Below the pieces are notes generated by a model. It was not told the origin of the DNA. It made no database searches and was given only the letters and a program-made list of their open reading frames with translations. Made by a program: the position numbers and the translations under genes. From Aequorivita sp. HC6-5 (GTDB taxonomy: Bacteria > Bacteroidota > Bacteroidia > Flavobacteriales > Flavobacteriaceae), in contig CAJJCS010000002.1 of NCBI GenBank assembly GCA_905182755.1, positions 455,001 to 519,000 of the forward strand: DNA of 64,000 bases, in the 5' to 3' direction. This document shows, in pieces, positions 52,796 through 62,540 of this stretch; positions within the stretch are counted from its first letter, which is position 1, and each line of letters begins with the position of its first letter.

Positions 52796-53611
52796 ATGTC
52801 TTATAACTTACTAAAAGGAAAAAGAGGAATTATTTTTGGAGCTCTTGATGAAAATTCAATTGCTTGGAAAACAGCAGAAAGAGTTCATCAAGAGGGCGGG
52901 ACCTTTGTTTTAACAAATGCGCCTATCGCAATGCGTATGGGGCAAATTAAAACCCTAGCAGAAAAAACCGGTTCTGAAATTATTCCAGCAGATGCAACAT
53001 CTATGGAAGATCTTGAGAACTTAGTGTTAAAGTCTATGGAAATCTTAGGTGGTAAAATAGATTTTGTACTTCACTCTATAGGGATGTCTGTAAATGTTCG
53101 TAAGGGTAAGCCTTATACAAGTCAAAATTATGACTGGACACATAAAGGATGGGATGTATCTGCGGTTTCTTTTCATAAAACAATGAGTGTGTTATACAAC
53201 CACAACGCAATGAATGAATGGGGAAGTATTGTAGCGCTAACCTACATGGCAGCACAACGAGTTTTTCCAGATTATAATGATATGGCAGATAACAAAGCTT
53301 ACTTAGAGTCTATAGCTCGAAGTTTTGGTTATTTCTTTGGAAGAGATCAAAAAGTACGTGTGAACACAATTTCTCAATCTCCAACGCCAACTACTGCTGG
53401 TCAAGGAGTAAAAGGATTTGATGGCTTTATTGCTTATGCAGAGAAAATGAGCCCACTAGGAAATGCTACTGCAGAAGATTGTGCTAATTATACCATTGCA
53501 ATGTTTAGTGATTTAACCAAGCGTGTTACACTTCAAAATTTATTTAACGATGGCGGTTTCTCTAATATGGGTGTAAGTGACCAGGTCATGGATACCTTTA
53601 CAAAAGAGTAG
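52796..53611 (+). CDS. fabI: Enoyl-ACP reductase (NADH)
   Basis: 271 residues, short-chain dehydrogenase fold. The FabI-type GALDENSIAWKTAERVHQEGG region (in part), LHSIGM, and the active-site region LTYMAAQRVFPDYNDMADNK are present. It does the last reduction in each round of fatty acid elongation. The N-terminal glycine motif lacks the usual GxxxGIG wording (FGALDENSIAW), normal for many FabI proteins of this group. Confidence 0.92.
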   Translation: MSYNLLKGKRGIIFGALDENSIAWKTAERVHQEGGTFVLTNAPIAMRMGQIKTLAEKTGSEIIPADATSMEDLENLVLKSMEILGGKIDFVLHSIGMSVNVRKGKPYTSQNYDWTHKGWDVSAVSFHKTMSVLYNHNAMNEWGSIVALTYMAAQRVFPDYNDMADNKAYLESIARSFGYFFGRDQKVRVNTISQSPTPTTAGQGVKGFDGFIAYAEKMSPLGNATAEDCANYTIAMFSDLTKRVTLQNLFNDGGFSNMGVSDQVMDTFTKE

Positions 53612-53631
53612 ATCAATCAATACTATTTCTT

Positions 53632-53666
53632 AAACCACCTTGACGAAAGTTGAGGTGGTTTTTTTG
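53632..53666 (+). terminator. Rho-independent terminator after fabI
   Basis: AAACCACCT / AGGTGGTTT stem followed by a T run, 20 bases past the stop. Confidence 0.82.
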
Positions 53667-53680
53667 ATTAACTTTACAAA

Positions 53681-54679
53681 ATGATTCAGTTTTCATTTAT
53701 CATTCCAGTATACAATAGACCTCTTGAAATTAAAGAGCTGCTGGAGAGTTTCAAGGCGCTAACTACTAGCGATGCCTTTGAAATTGTTATCATTGAAGAC
53801 GGATCTACCCTTTGTTGCTCTGATATTGTAGCGGGCTATCAAGATGCCTTAGATATCTCCTATTACCAAAAACCTAACACAGGTCCGGGAGATTCTAGAA
53901 ACTTTGGTATGGGTCTTGCCAAAGGAAATTACTATATTATTTTAGATAGTGATGTGTTATTGCCCCCAGATTATTTGGAACAAGTGAGCACATTTTTAAA
54001 ACATAGCTATGTAGATTGTTTTGGTGGTGCAGACGCTGCGCACGATAGCTTCACAGATTTACAAAAGGCTATTAATTACACCATGACTTCTTTTTTAACA
54101 ACAGGAGGTATTCGTGGTAGTAAAAAAGCAGTACAACACTTTGAACCAAGAAGTTTTAATATGGGCCTGTCTAAAAAAGCTTTTGAGGCCACACAGGGCT
54201 TTGCGAAAATTCATCCTGGAGAAGATCCAGATTTATCTCACCGCATTACAAAAGCAGGGTTTAAAACTGCTTTTGTGCCAGATATAGCTGTATTTCATAA
54301 ACGCAGAGTGTCTTGGAGTAGTTTTATGCTACAGGTTAAAAAGTTTGGACTTGTACGTCCAATATTAAACAAATGGCATCCTCAAGGGGCAAAAATCACC
54401 TTTTGGCTTCCAACACTTTTTATATTATTCACCCTTGCCAGTATGTTATTTGGTATTATTTACGGGTGGCTATTTTTATTGCCTTTGGCCATTTATGTGA
54501 CTGTTATCCTTGCAGATGCAACCCTAAAAACAAAAAGTATAGCTGTTGGTTTTATGGCTGTTTTGGCTATGTTTATACAGTTTTTTGGATATGGTTATGG
54601 TTTTTTAAAAGCAACTATTTTTATACACTGGCTTGAAAAAGATCCTCAAAAACAGTTTCCAAGATTATTTTTTAAGTAA
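53681..54679 (+). CDS. Family 2 glycosyltransferase with C-terminal membrane helices
   Basis: 332 residues. A GT-A domain (FSFIIPVYNRPLEIKELLES, EDGSTLCCS, LDSDVLLPPDYLE, HPGEDPDLSHRI) is followed by two or three hydrophobic segments from about residue 245. Likely a membrane-bound enzyme of envelope or lipid glycosylation. It starts just after the fabI terminator and leads a unit with the YbbR-like gene and coaE. Confidence 0.88.
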   Translation: MIQFSFIIPVYNRPLEIKELLESFKALTTSDAFEIVIIEDGSTLCCSDIVAGYQDALDISYYQKPNTGPGDSRNFGMGLAKGNYYIILDSDVLLPPDYLEQVSTFLKHSYVDCFGGADAAHDSFTDLQKAINYTMTSFLTTGGIRGSKKAVQHFEPRSFNMGLSKKAFEATQGFAKIHPGEDPDLSHRITKAGFKTAFVPDIAVFHKRRVSWSSFMLQVKKFGLVRPILNKWHPQGAKITFWLPTLFILFTLASMLFGIIYGWLFLLPLAIYVTVILADATLKTKSIAVGFMAVLAMFIQFFGYGYGFLKATIFIHWLEKDPQKQFPRLFFK

Positions 54680-54700
54680 TTTACAGCAAGTATTTTTAGT

Positions 54701-55652
54701 ATGGCAAGAACATTTAAAAACCCGTTTAAGAATTCAAAACTCAAAGCCTTTATTGTCTTTTTGTTTTTAGCATCTGTTTTTTGGATGTTAACCAAATTCT
54801 CAAAACAAGATGTTGCTTCTGTAGTTACAACGATAAGTTATGTTAATATTCCTCAAGGATATATGTTAAACGAAAATACTCCTGAAGATTTTTCTTTTAA
54901 TGTAAATGCCACAAGATTTGAGTTTTTAGGTTATGTTTTTAAAAAACCCAACATTAAAATTGATGTAGGTGCCTATTTCAATGAAACTACAAATACAGCC
55001 AGAGTAGATGGTGCTGCACTAGAGAAGCTCATTCTCAAACAAGTTGTAGATGATGGTTTTGTTACTCAGCTGTCTTTTTCACAGCTTACTTTAACCCTAG
55101 AACAGCTTAGCTTTAAAGAAGGTTCCAGTCATGGGGCAGGTTTCTATTTCATATAATATTGGTTTTGACGCCTTGGGAGCCAAACAAATCAAGCCAGATT
55201 CTGTTACTATCACAGGTTCAAAAAAAATGTTGGATACCATTTTCTCTGTTACAACACTTCCTTTAGATCTTTTAGATGTTTCAGCATCTTTTGCTCAGGA
55301 TATTTCATTGCAAAGCTGGCCAAATGCAGCAGTAACAATTTCTCCCAAAAAAGTAACCATTTCTCAAGAAGTGTCTGAGTTTTCTCAGAAAATAATTATG
55401 GTTCCTGTATCAATGATTAACCAACCTTCTCAGGGTAATTTTAAACTATTACCTGCAAGTATTAGGGTTGCTTTTAATGTTCCAGTAGCTAAGTTTAATG
55501 AAATATTCCCAGAAGATTTCACCATTATTTGTGACTATAGCACAAGAGATGTAGAAGATAATTTTATGATACCTGTCATACAGCAAATGCCAAATGATAT
55601 TACGGGTGTAGAGACGGAAACAAAAAAAATTGATTTATTGATATTTAAATGA
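54701..55652 (+). CDS. YbbR-like (CdaR-type) protein, interrupted by a frameshift
   Basis: An N-terminal membrane helix (FIVFLFLASVFWMLTKFS) and YbbR-like beta repeats. The written frame ends at 55156 with an odd tail. Removing one A from the AAA run at 55115-55117 gives LEQLSFKKVPVMGQVSISYN and continues to 55652, about 316 residues. CdaR proteins in Firmicutes control the c-di-AMP cyclase; here the role is unknown. It overlaps coaE by four bases (ATGA). Confidence 0.83.
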
Positions 55653-56245
55653 AAATTGTAGGACTTACAGGAGGTATCGGTAGTGGTAAATCTACCATAG
55701 CAAAGCTTTTTCAAGCCCTGGGAGTACCCGTGTATATTGCCGATAGTGAGGCAAAAAAAATTTTAGCATCTTCAAAAGATGTGCGTAAAAAAGTAGTTTT
55801 ATTGCTAGGTGCACAATCTTACACCAATGAGATGCCTAATCGCGCTTATATCGCCCAAAAGGTTTTTAACGATCCAGTCTTATTAGATGGGTTGAATGCT
55901 ATTGTTCATCCCGAAGTAACTGCTAGTTTTAAGCGCTGGGTTCAAAAACAAGATGCTCCGTATTGTGTTAAAGAAGCTGCTATTTTATTTGAAAATGGGG
56001 GTTTTACTCACTGTGATGCCACTATATTGGTAACCGCTCCAAGAGAGGTTAGAGTTCAGAGAGTTCTCTCTAGAGATACAATCACCCTAGCTGATGTAAA
56101 CGCACGTATGGAAAACCAATGGGAGGATCAAAAGAAAATTCCTTTGGCTAATTATGTTATTGAAAACATAGATCTCACAAGCACAAAAATTCAAGTTCAA
56201 AATATTCACAAAAAACTTCTAAGTACTTGTATTTCATCTTTATAA
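55649..56245 (+). CDS. coaE: Dephospho-CoA kinase
   Basis: 198 residues, P-loop kinase: GLTGGIGSGKSTIAKLFQ at the start, ADSEAKKI, CVKEAAILFENG and VTAPREVRVQRVLSRD. It performs the last step of CoA synthesis. Coupled to the YbbR-like gene by an ATGA overlap. Confidence 0.95.
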   Translation: MKIVGLTGGIGSGKSTIAKLFQALGVPVYIADSEAKKILASSKDVRKKVVLLLGAQSYTNEMPNRAYIAQKVFNDPVLLDGLNAIVHPEVTASFKRWVQKQDAPYCVKEAAILFENGGFTHCDATILVTAPREVRVQRVLSRDTITLADVNARMENQWEDQKKIPLANYVIENIDLTSTKIQVQNIHKKLLSTCISSL

Positions 56246-56308
56246 TTATTTTGTTATTATTTAGTTAAACACAAGAAAGGCTATATGTTAAAAACTTACT
56301 TTTGAGTT

Positions 56309-57871
56309 ATGGACAAGAAGATCTTTAGCTTACTAGTTGCGTTAATGGCGCTATCTCTGCTTGGGATTATTTTCGTTCAATGGTACTGGATTTCTAATTC
56401 TTATGACAATAAAGAAACACAGTTTATCTCTAATGTAAGACAAGTTTTAGTAAACACCTCTGAAGAAATTGAATTAAAAGAAATTGAAAAATACTACACC
56501 ATATACAGTGATATTTTATCTGAGGCAGGAACACCAGAGAGTATTAGCATTAGTGAATTAATCTATAAAATTAATACCGACAAAACCAATGACTCTTTTA
56601 TATTCTCTGACGGAATTTTAGAAGAAGATTACAAAATATCTACTAGCTTTCTAGATACAGATATTGACAGTATTGTTTTTAAAAAGGTTACTAGCAAAAC
56701 AAAAACACAAAAAGTATTGAAAAGTGTAGATGGGTCTAGTAATCAAATCATAAAAACAGAATCTTTTGCCAGATTAAAAGATTACGAAAGAATACAATTT
56801 GAAAATGCATTTGCTAATATATCTGCAAATACCCCTCTGCACAGTAGGGTAACTGCACAAGAAATTCAGCAAAGTATTTCAGGGCAATTGGAAGATAGAG
56901 GTGTGAAGTCAAGATTTCAATTTGCAGTGTATAGCAATAATTTGGCAACTAAAGTGCGTTCTAAGAAATTTGATATATCTCCCCAGACCACCTTTAGAGT
57001 ACCGCTGTTTGAGAATAATGATATAAATAAAGGCTACCAACTGTACGTGAATTTCTATGAACAAGAACGGGATGTCTGGTCAACGATTTTTGGGATGTCT
57101 ATACTCTCGCTATGTTTTACTAGTGTTATTTTCATTGCTTTTTATAGTGCCTTGAGCCAATTGGTGAAACAAAGGCAAATAGCTCAAGTCAAAAATGATT
57201 TCATAAATAACATGACGCATGAGTTTAAAACGCCTATTGCTACCATTGGTTTGGCTTTAGATGCCCTTAAAAATCCTAAGGTAAAAGGGGATGAGGTGTT
57301 TTTTGCTAAGTATTTGAAGATGATTCGAGATGAAAATAAAAGAATGTTAGGCCAAGTAGAAGATGTGCTACGAATTTCTAGTCTCGAAAAAAATGAACTT
57401 GATTTACCTAAAGAGCATCACAATATACATCACATCATTGAAGATTCTGTGTCTCACATTAGCCTAATTGTTGAAGATAATGGCGGATATGTAAAACCGC
57501 ATTTTGGGGCCTTAAAAACAGATGTTTTTGTAAATGAGCCGCATCTTACCAATGTGATAGTAAATATTCTTGATAACGCAGTAAAATACTCTGAAGGACC
57601 ACCAAAAATTGATCTTTACACCCAAAGCACAAAAGATAGGGTTATTGTAAAGATTCAAGACCAAGGTATTGGCATGAGTAAAGCAGTGCAAAATAAAATA
57701 TTTGACAAGTTCTACCGTGTACCCACCGGAGATATACACAATGTAAAAGGACATGGACTTGGGTTGTCTTATGTAAAAAAAATACTTGATGATCATGATG
57801 CAAAAATCACCATCGAGAGTGAACAAGAAAAAGGAAGCACATTTATAATTAAATTACACTTAATATCTTAA
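56309..57871 (+). CDS. Two-component sensor histidine kinase, RprX-like
   Basis: 520 residues. Two membrane helices (about 7-27 and 262-285) flank a periplasmic sensor region of about 230 residues. The H box NNMTHEFKTPIATIGL carries the phospho-accepting His, followed by N, G1 (DQGIGM) and G2 (GHGLGLSYV) boxes of the ATPase domain. The sequence resembles Bacteroidota RprX. The response regulator follows after three bases. Confidence 0.92.
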   Translation: MDKKIFSLLVALMALSLLGIIFVQWYWISNSYDNKETQFISNVRQVLVNTSEEIELKEIEKYYTIYSDILSEAGTPESISISELIYKINTDKTNDSFIFSDGILEEDYKISTSFLDTDIDSIVFKKVTSKTKTQKVLKSVDGSSNQIIKTESFARLKDYERIQFENAFANISANTPLHSRVTAQEIQQSISGQLEDRGVKSRFQFAVYSNNLATKVRSKKFDISPQTTFRVPLFENNDINKGYQLYVNFYEQERDVWSTIFGMSILSLCFTSVIFIAFYSALSQLVKQRQIAQVKNDFINNMTHEFKTPIATIGLALDALKNPKVKGDEVFFAKYLKMIRDENKRMLGQVEDVLRISSLEKNELDLPKEHHNIHHIIEDSVSHISLIVEDNGGYVKPHFGALKTDVFVNEPHLTNVIVNILDNAVKYSEGPPKIDLYTQSTKDRVIVKIQDQGIGMSKAVQNKIFDKFYRVPTGDIHNVKGHGLGLSYVKKILDDHDAKITIESEQEKGSTFIIKLHLIS

Positions 57872-57874
57872 CGT

Positions 57875-58591
57875 ATGGAAACTGAAAACAAAAAAATACT
57901 ACTGGTAGAGGATGATCCAAATTTCGGAACCGTCCTAAAAGATTACCTTACCATGAATGACTATACTGTTGTACACGCCAAAAATGGTATGGAAGGTTTT
58001 GAAAAATTTAAAAAAGATGATTATGATCTTTGTATTTTAGATGTAATGATGCCCTATAAAGATGGGTTTACATTAGCTAAAGAAATACGTGAAAAAAATC
58101 AAGATGTGCCCATTATCTTTCTAACGGCAAAAGCAATGAAAGAGGATGTTTTAAAAGGCTATAAAGTAGGGGCAGATGACTACCTTAACAAACCTTTTGA
58201 TAGTGAAGTGCTTTTAATGAAAATTAAAGCAATCATTCAGCGCAAGGCAAAAGACTCTATTGCAGATAGTAAAGAATTTGAGTTTCAAATTGGAAACTTC
58301 TTCTTAAACTCTAAACTTAGATTTTTAACTTTCCATAAGGAAAACCCAGTAAAACTATCTCCAAAAGAAAATGAGTTACTGCGTTTACTGGCTTTGCATA
58401 AAAATGATCTAATGCCCAGAGAACTTGCACTGATTAAAATTTGGAGAGATGACAACTATTTTACTTCTAGAAGTATGGATGTTTACATCGCTAAATTGCG
58501 TAAATACTTAAATAAAGAAGATGACGTAGAGATCATAAATATTCATGGAGAAGGGTTTCGCTTGGTTGTAAAAAGTGAAGTAGATATTTAA
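57875..58591 (+). CDS. Response regulator, OmpR type, RprY-like
   Basis: 238 residues. A receiver domain with the phospho-acceptor Asp56 (CILDVMMPYKDG) and Lys in GADDYLNKPF is joined to a winged-helix DNA-binding domain (LSPKENELLRLL, SRSMDVYIAKLRKYL). Partner of the kinase just upstream. Target genes cannot be told. Confidence 0.93.
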   Translation: METENKKILLVEDDPNFGTVLKDYLTMNDYTVVHAKNGMEGFEKFKKDDYDLCILDVMMPYKDGFTLAKEIREKNQDVPIIFLTAKAMKEDVLKGYKVGADDYLNKPFDSEVLLMKIKAIIQRKAKDSIADSKEFEFQIGNFFLNSKLRFLTFHKENPVKLSPKENELLRLLALHKNDLMPRELALIKIWRDDNYFTSRSMDVYIAKLRKYLNKEDDVEIINIHGEGFRLVVKSEVDI

Positions 58592-58612
58592 TAAAAACGC
58601 ATACGTAAGTGT

Positions 58613-58643
58613 AAAAAAACGCCCTATTTTTGGGCGTTTTTTT
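58613..58643. terminator. Bidirectional terminator between response regulator gene and miaA
   Basis: AAAAAAACGCCC, seven-base loop, GGGCGTTTTTTT. The miaA stop codon lies inside the loop region, so the hairpin serves both convergent genes. Confidence 0.85.
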
Positions 58644-59541
58644 CTTTTATAAACCTAACAATAGCTTCACTATTAGTAGTGTAGTCAAACCAATGTATAT
58701 GTTGGTTTTTCCTAAACCATGTGCCTTGTCTTTTGGCAAAACGTCTTGTGTTTTTCTTAATTTCTTCTACCGCTTTTTCTAGAGAAAGTGTCCCGTCAAA
58801 ATATTGAAATAATTCTCTATAGGCTACTGTTTGCAGGGCATTTAAATCTCGATTTGGATACAACTTTTTAACTTCTTCTAAAAGCCCATTTTCTAACATA
58901 ATATCTACCCTTTTGTTGATACGCTCATAGACTATTGGCCTCTCTGCTGTAAGGCCTATATAGAGGGTCTTAAAATTTCTGTTTGCAGCTTTTACGTTTA
59001 AAAAACTAGAGTAGGGTTTGCCCGTAGCTCTATAAATTTCTAGGGCTCGTATTACCCTTCTAGGGTTTTCTGTGTCCATTGATTTGTAATACAATGGGTC
59101 TACCCTCATTAGCTCTTGTTGTAAGAGCTGTAAGCCATTATTGTCTAGTTGGGTGTTTAGCGCTTCTCTAATTTCTTTTGCTATGTTTGGGAAATGATCT
59201 AAACCATTTACAACCGCGTCTACATAAAGCCCAGAGCCTCCCACTAGTATAGCCGTAGATTTTTCGCTAAATAGCGTATCAAGTTTTAAAAGCGCTTCTC
59301 GCTCAAAATCTCCAACACTATAGTTGTCAAAAATACTTTTATGTTGTATGAAATGGTGTGGAGCGGCGGCCAGCTCTTGATTAGATGGCACAGCAGTACC
59401 TATATTCATTGAAGTGTAAAATTGACGAGAATCTGCAGATATGATTTCTGTGTCAAATGCTTTTGCAAGGGCAATACTTAAGGTGGTTTTACCAATGGCA
59501 GTTGCGCCCACAACACATATAAGTAATGGTTTTTTGGACAT
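58624..59541 (-). CDS. miaA: tRNA dimethylallyltransferase
   Basis: 305 residues. P-loop VVGATAIGKTTLSIALA, SADSRQFYTSMNIGTA and DHFPNIAKEIREAL are MiaA landmarks. It adds the dimethylallyl group to A37 of tRNAs that read codons starting with U. Its start codon overlaps the stop of the K+ channel gene (TAATG). Confidence 0.96.
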   Translation of the reverse strand: MSKKPLLICVVGATAIGKTTLSIALAKAFDTEIISADSRQFYTSMNIGTAVPSNQELAAAPHHFIQHKSIFDNYSVGDFEREALLKLDTLFSEKSTAILVGGSGLYVDAVVNGLDHFPNIAKEIREALNTQLDNNGLQLLQQELMRVDPLYYKSMDTENPRRVIRALEIYRATGKPYSSFLNVKAANRNFKTLYIGLTAERPIVYERINKRVDIMLENGLLEEVKKLYPNRDLNALQTVAYRELFQYFDGTLSLEKAVEEIKKNTRRFAKRQGTWFRKNQHIHWFDYTTNSEAIVRFIKEKNAQK

Positions 59542-60393
59542 TAGACTGTATCATCTTTCTCGTGCAAGGTACTGCCACATTTATGACAAAATTCTGCATT
59601 GTCATGGTGGTTGTTTTCATTGCAGTTTTGACAAGACTGTGTGTTTACATGAATGTACTCTGGGTCATCTACTGTGTGAGTTTTTTTACTGGCATATTCT
59701 GCGCTTACAATCCCTGTAGGAACTGCAATTATTCCATACCCCATAATCATAATAATAGCGGCTATAAATTGCCCAAGAGGAGTAACCGGAGCAATGTCTC
59801 CAAAGCCAACAGTGGTAAGAGTGACAATACACCAATACACACTTGTAGGGATACTAACAAAACCACTTTGTTCTCCCTCTACTAAGTACATAATAGTACC
59901 TGCAATAATAGATAGAATGAGTACTGCAAATAAAAACACAAATATCTTAGGTTTACTATCACGAAGGGCTTTGTTGAGTTTGTTTGCCTCACCCATGTAA
60001 CGGGTAATTTTTAGGATTCTAAAAACCCTTAATAATCGGTAGTGCCCTTACTGCCAGCAGTGCATTACTACCTGCTAAAATAAATGATAAATACAGCGGT
60101 ATGGTAGAGAGAAGATCGATAATACCATAAAAACTAAAGATATAATTAGAAGCTTTTTTTACGGTAATGATTCTTAAGATATACTCTATGGTAAAGAATA
60201 TGGTTATAACCCACTCACCAAAATATAGAAAATCATGATAGTGGGTATCTATAGAGGCAACACTCTCTAACATTACTAGTATGACACTAACTAAAATTAA
60301 AATAAGTAATACTACATCAAAGAGTTTACCCATAGGGGTGTCTGCCTCATAGATAATGGTGTGTAATTTGTTTTTTAAATTGTTGCTTGTCAA
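59541..60393 (-). CDS. Voltage-gated-type K+ channel with C-terminal zinc ribbon, interrupted by a frameshift
   Basis: Six-helix channel. The S1-S4 part ends at a false stop (RALPIIKGF). One base too many in the GG pair at 60038-60039 explains this; correcting it gives a proper voltage-sensor helix (RALRLLRVFRILKITRYMGE) that joins the second piece. That piece has the pore with the selectivity filter TTVGFGDIAP and a C-terminal CQNC-x12-CHKC zinc ribbon. About 283 residues. The positively charged S4 suggests voltage sensing. Confidence 0.86.
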
Positions 60394-60429
60394 TGTCTTA
60401 GATTTATACTGTTAAAAGTACAGAAGTTT

Positions 60430-61815
60430 CTATAAACTTTGATGGTTTACATCTAGATTTATAATTTTAATCACTTTTCGTTTTCTTAGGTAAGACTGCA
60501 AAATATGCTGCGCATCTCTATTATTGTGCATAGGTCTTATTATAGATTTTAATATCTCAGGATTAGTGATTTGATGATTTAAGGTATAATACCCAAACCC
60601 TCTATAGATTCCTTTTTCTATTAAAACAACAGAGCGCTCCTGGGGATTTCTCCCTTTATCAATAATTAGCATGTGTTGGTTCTGATAACTGTAGTTGCTT
60701 AAAAATTCTGTTACTTTTTTGTTGTAATCCTGTGGGCTCTCTTTTTCAATACAGGCGCCAAGACACTCTTTTATTCCATAACTAAAACAAGCTTTATCGG
60801 TCTCTTGAAAGCCCCCAAGTTTTTGGCATAAAGCATATTTTCCAATAATTTTTTCAAGATTGGCCTTGCCAGATTGAAGGTTGCTAAAAGTAGTAATGGC
60901 TTTTTTACGGGCATCTACCTTTTCAATTTTCAAATTTATATATCCATTACTGTCTTTAAAGGATGTAAGTTGTGCATTAAAGGCTCTTTTTCTTAGCGCT
61001 CTGTTATATTTTGGATTGAGTTGTTTTATGTCTTCACTCTCTTTTAAAAGCGCAATAAGTTCATTTCCTGTTTTTTCATAGCTAACGGCCGTAACCTCAA
61101 GTTGTATTTTTTTAGATTTTCTATTATCGTTGGTGAAATGTTGGTTCAGCCTTTTTTGTATGTTTTTGCTTTTTCCAATGTAAATAATAGTACCATCTTC
61201 CCGATGCATATAGTAAACTCCTGTATCTGTGGGGGCTGCTTTGATTAGATCAAGCAATTTTGAATCTATATTTTTTCTAGGATTTGTTTTAATATGCTGT
61301 TGTACCATTTCTTTTTTAGCATCCTTAAGAAGTAGTAGCTTGAACAGCTCAACAGTGGCTAGTGCATCTCCACCGGCGCGATGTCTATTGGCTATTGGTA
61401 TTCCTAATGCTTGGACCAATTTCCCAAGACTGTAGGAGGCCATATCTGGCATGAGCTGCTTAGCTAGCTCAACGGTGCAAAGTGTTTGTGTATCAAAATT
61501 GTAGCCTAACCTATCAAACTCTGTGGTAAGAATTCTATTGTCAAATTGTGCATTGTGAGCTACTAATATAGCGTCATTTGTTATTTCTATAATACGTTTT
61601 GCAACTTCGTGAAATTTTGGCGCTGTGCGCAGCATTGCATTGTTAATACCAGTAAGGTTCACCACAAAAGGTTGTATTGGTATTTCAGGGTTTACAAGAC
61701 TCGCAAATTGATCTACCACTTTATCTCCATCAAAACGATAGATTGCAATTTCTGTGATGCCCTCTTCATTATACTTTCCTCCGGTAGTCTCTATGTCTAA
61801 AATTGCGTATTCCAA
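60430..61815 (-). CDS. DEDDh exonuclease fused to GIY-YIG nuclease (UvrC/Cho-like)
   Basis: 461 residues. The N-terminal 3'-5' exonuclease has the DnaQ-type DIETTGG, HNAQFDNRIL and HRAGGDALAT sites (about 1-165). The following GIY-YIG domain shows GVYYMHREDGTIIYIGKSKN (about 200-285) and the UvrC-like IKQLNPKYNRALRK and CLGACIEK. Such fusions are widespread and thought to act in DNA repair, but the substrate is not established. Frame intact. Confidence 0.88.
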   Translation of the reverse strand: MEYAILDIETTGGKYNEEGITEIAIYRFDGDKVVDQFASLVNPEIPIQPFVVNLTGINNAMLRTAPKFHEVAKRIIEITNDAILVAHNAQFDNRILTTEFDRLGYNFDTQTLCTVELAKQLMPDMASYSLGKLVQALGIPIANRHRAGGDALATVELFKLLLLKDAKKEMVQQHIKTNPRKNIDSKLLDLIKAAPTDTGVYYMHREDGTIIYIGKSKNIQKRLNQHFTNDNRKSKKIQLEVTAVSYEKTGNELIALLKESEDIKQLNPKYNRALRKRAFNAQLTSFKDSNGYINLKIEKVDARKKAITTFSNLQSGKANLEKIIGKYALCQKLGGFQETDKACFSYGIKECLGACIEKESPQDYNKKVTEFLSNYSYQNQHMLIIDKGRNPQERSVVLIEKGIYRGFGYYTLNHQITNPEILKSIIRPMHNNRDAQHILQSYLRKRKVIKIINLDVNHQSL

Positions 61816-61826
61816 TATGTAAGTAC

Positions 61827-62486
61827 TTAATTATAATTTCTAGCTCCAAAAATAGAGCTTCCAATGCGTACCATGGTGCTTCCATGGTCTAGTGCCAAGG
61901 TATAATCACTGCTCATTCCCATGCTTAAAACAGTTAATTGTGGGTGTTGTTTTATAAATTCCTTGTGTAGGGTACTTAGTTTTTTAAATTCTGTTTCTAT
62001 TTGTGTTTTATTATCAGTAAAACTTGCCATTCCCATAAGGCCAACGATAGAAACATGAGGTAGTGTTGCTTGAATATCTTTGGCAAGTAATAGCAAGGCA
62101 TCTTGATGATCTAGACCAAATTTGTGTTCTTCTTCTGCTATTTTAATTTGCAACAAGCAGTTAATTACTCTATCGTGTTTAGCGGCTTGTTTATTAATTT
62201 CTCGCAGTAATTTGAGACTATCTACCGTGTGTATTAAATCAACAAAAGGCGCCATGTATTTCACCTTATTGGTTTGCACATGGCCAATCATATGCCATTG
62301 TATGTCTTTGGGCATTTCTTCCCATTTGGAGGCCATTTCCTGTATTTTGTTTTCACCAAACACTCTTTGTCCAGCATCATAGGCTTCCAGTAAACTACTC
62401 ACGGGTTTGGTCTTAGAAACGGCAACTAGAGTTGTGTTTTTGGGAAGCGAACCTTGGTATTTTTTAATATTTTCTGAAATACTCAT
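61827..62486 (-). CDS. YggS family PLP homeostasis protein
   Basis: 219 residues, alanine racemase-like barrel. TLVAVSKTKPVSSL holds the PLP lysine, and GENKIQEMASKWEEMP and IQWHMIGHVQTNKVKY are family signatures. It binds PLP and affects amino acid and vitamin B6 balance. Located between the exonuclease and DUF1015 genes on the same strand. Confidence 0.93.
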   Translation of the reverse strand: MSISENIKKYQGSLPKNTTLVAVSKTKPVSSLLEAYDAGQRVFGENKIQEMASKWEEMPKDIQWHMIGHVQTNKVKYMAPFVDLIHTVDSLKLLREINKQAAKHDRVINCLLQIKIAEEEHKFGLDHQDALLLLAKDIQATLPHVSIVGLMGMASFTDNKTQIETEFKKLSTLHKEFIKQHPQLTVLSMGMSSDYTLALDHGSTMVRIGSSIFGARNYN

Positions 62487-62540
62487 CTGTATAGGTTATA
62501 ACGAATTTCTGTTACTAATTTTTATAAAAACTACAATCAC

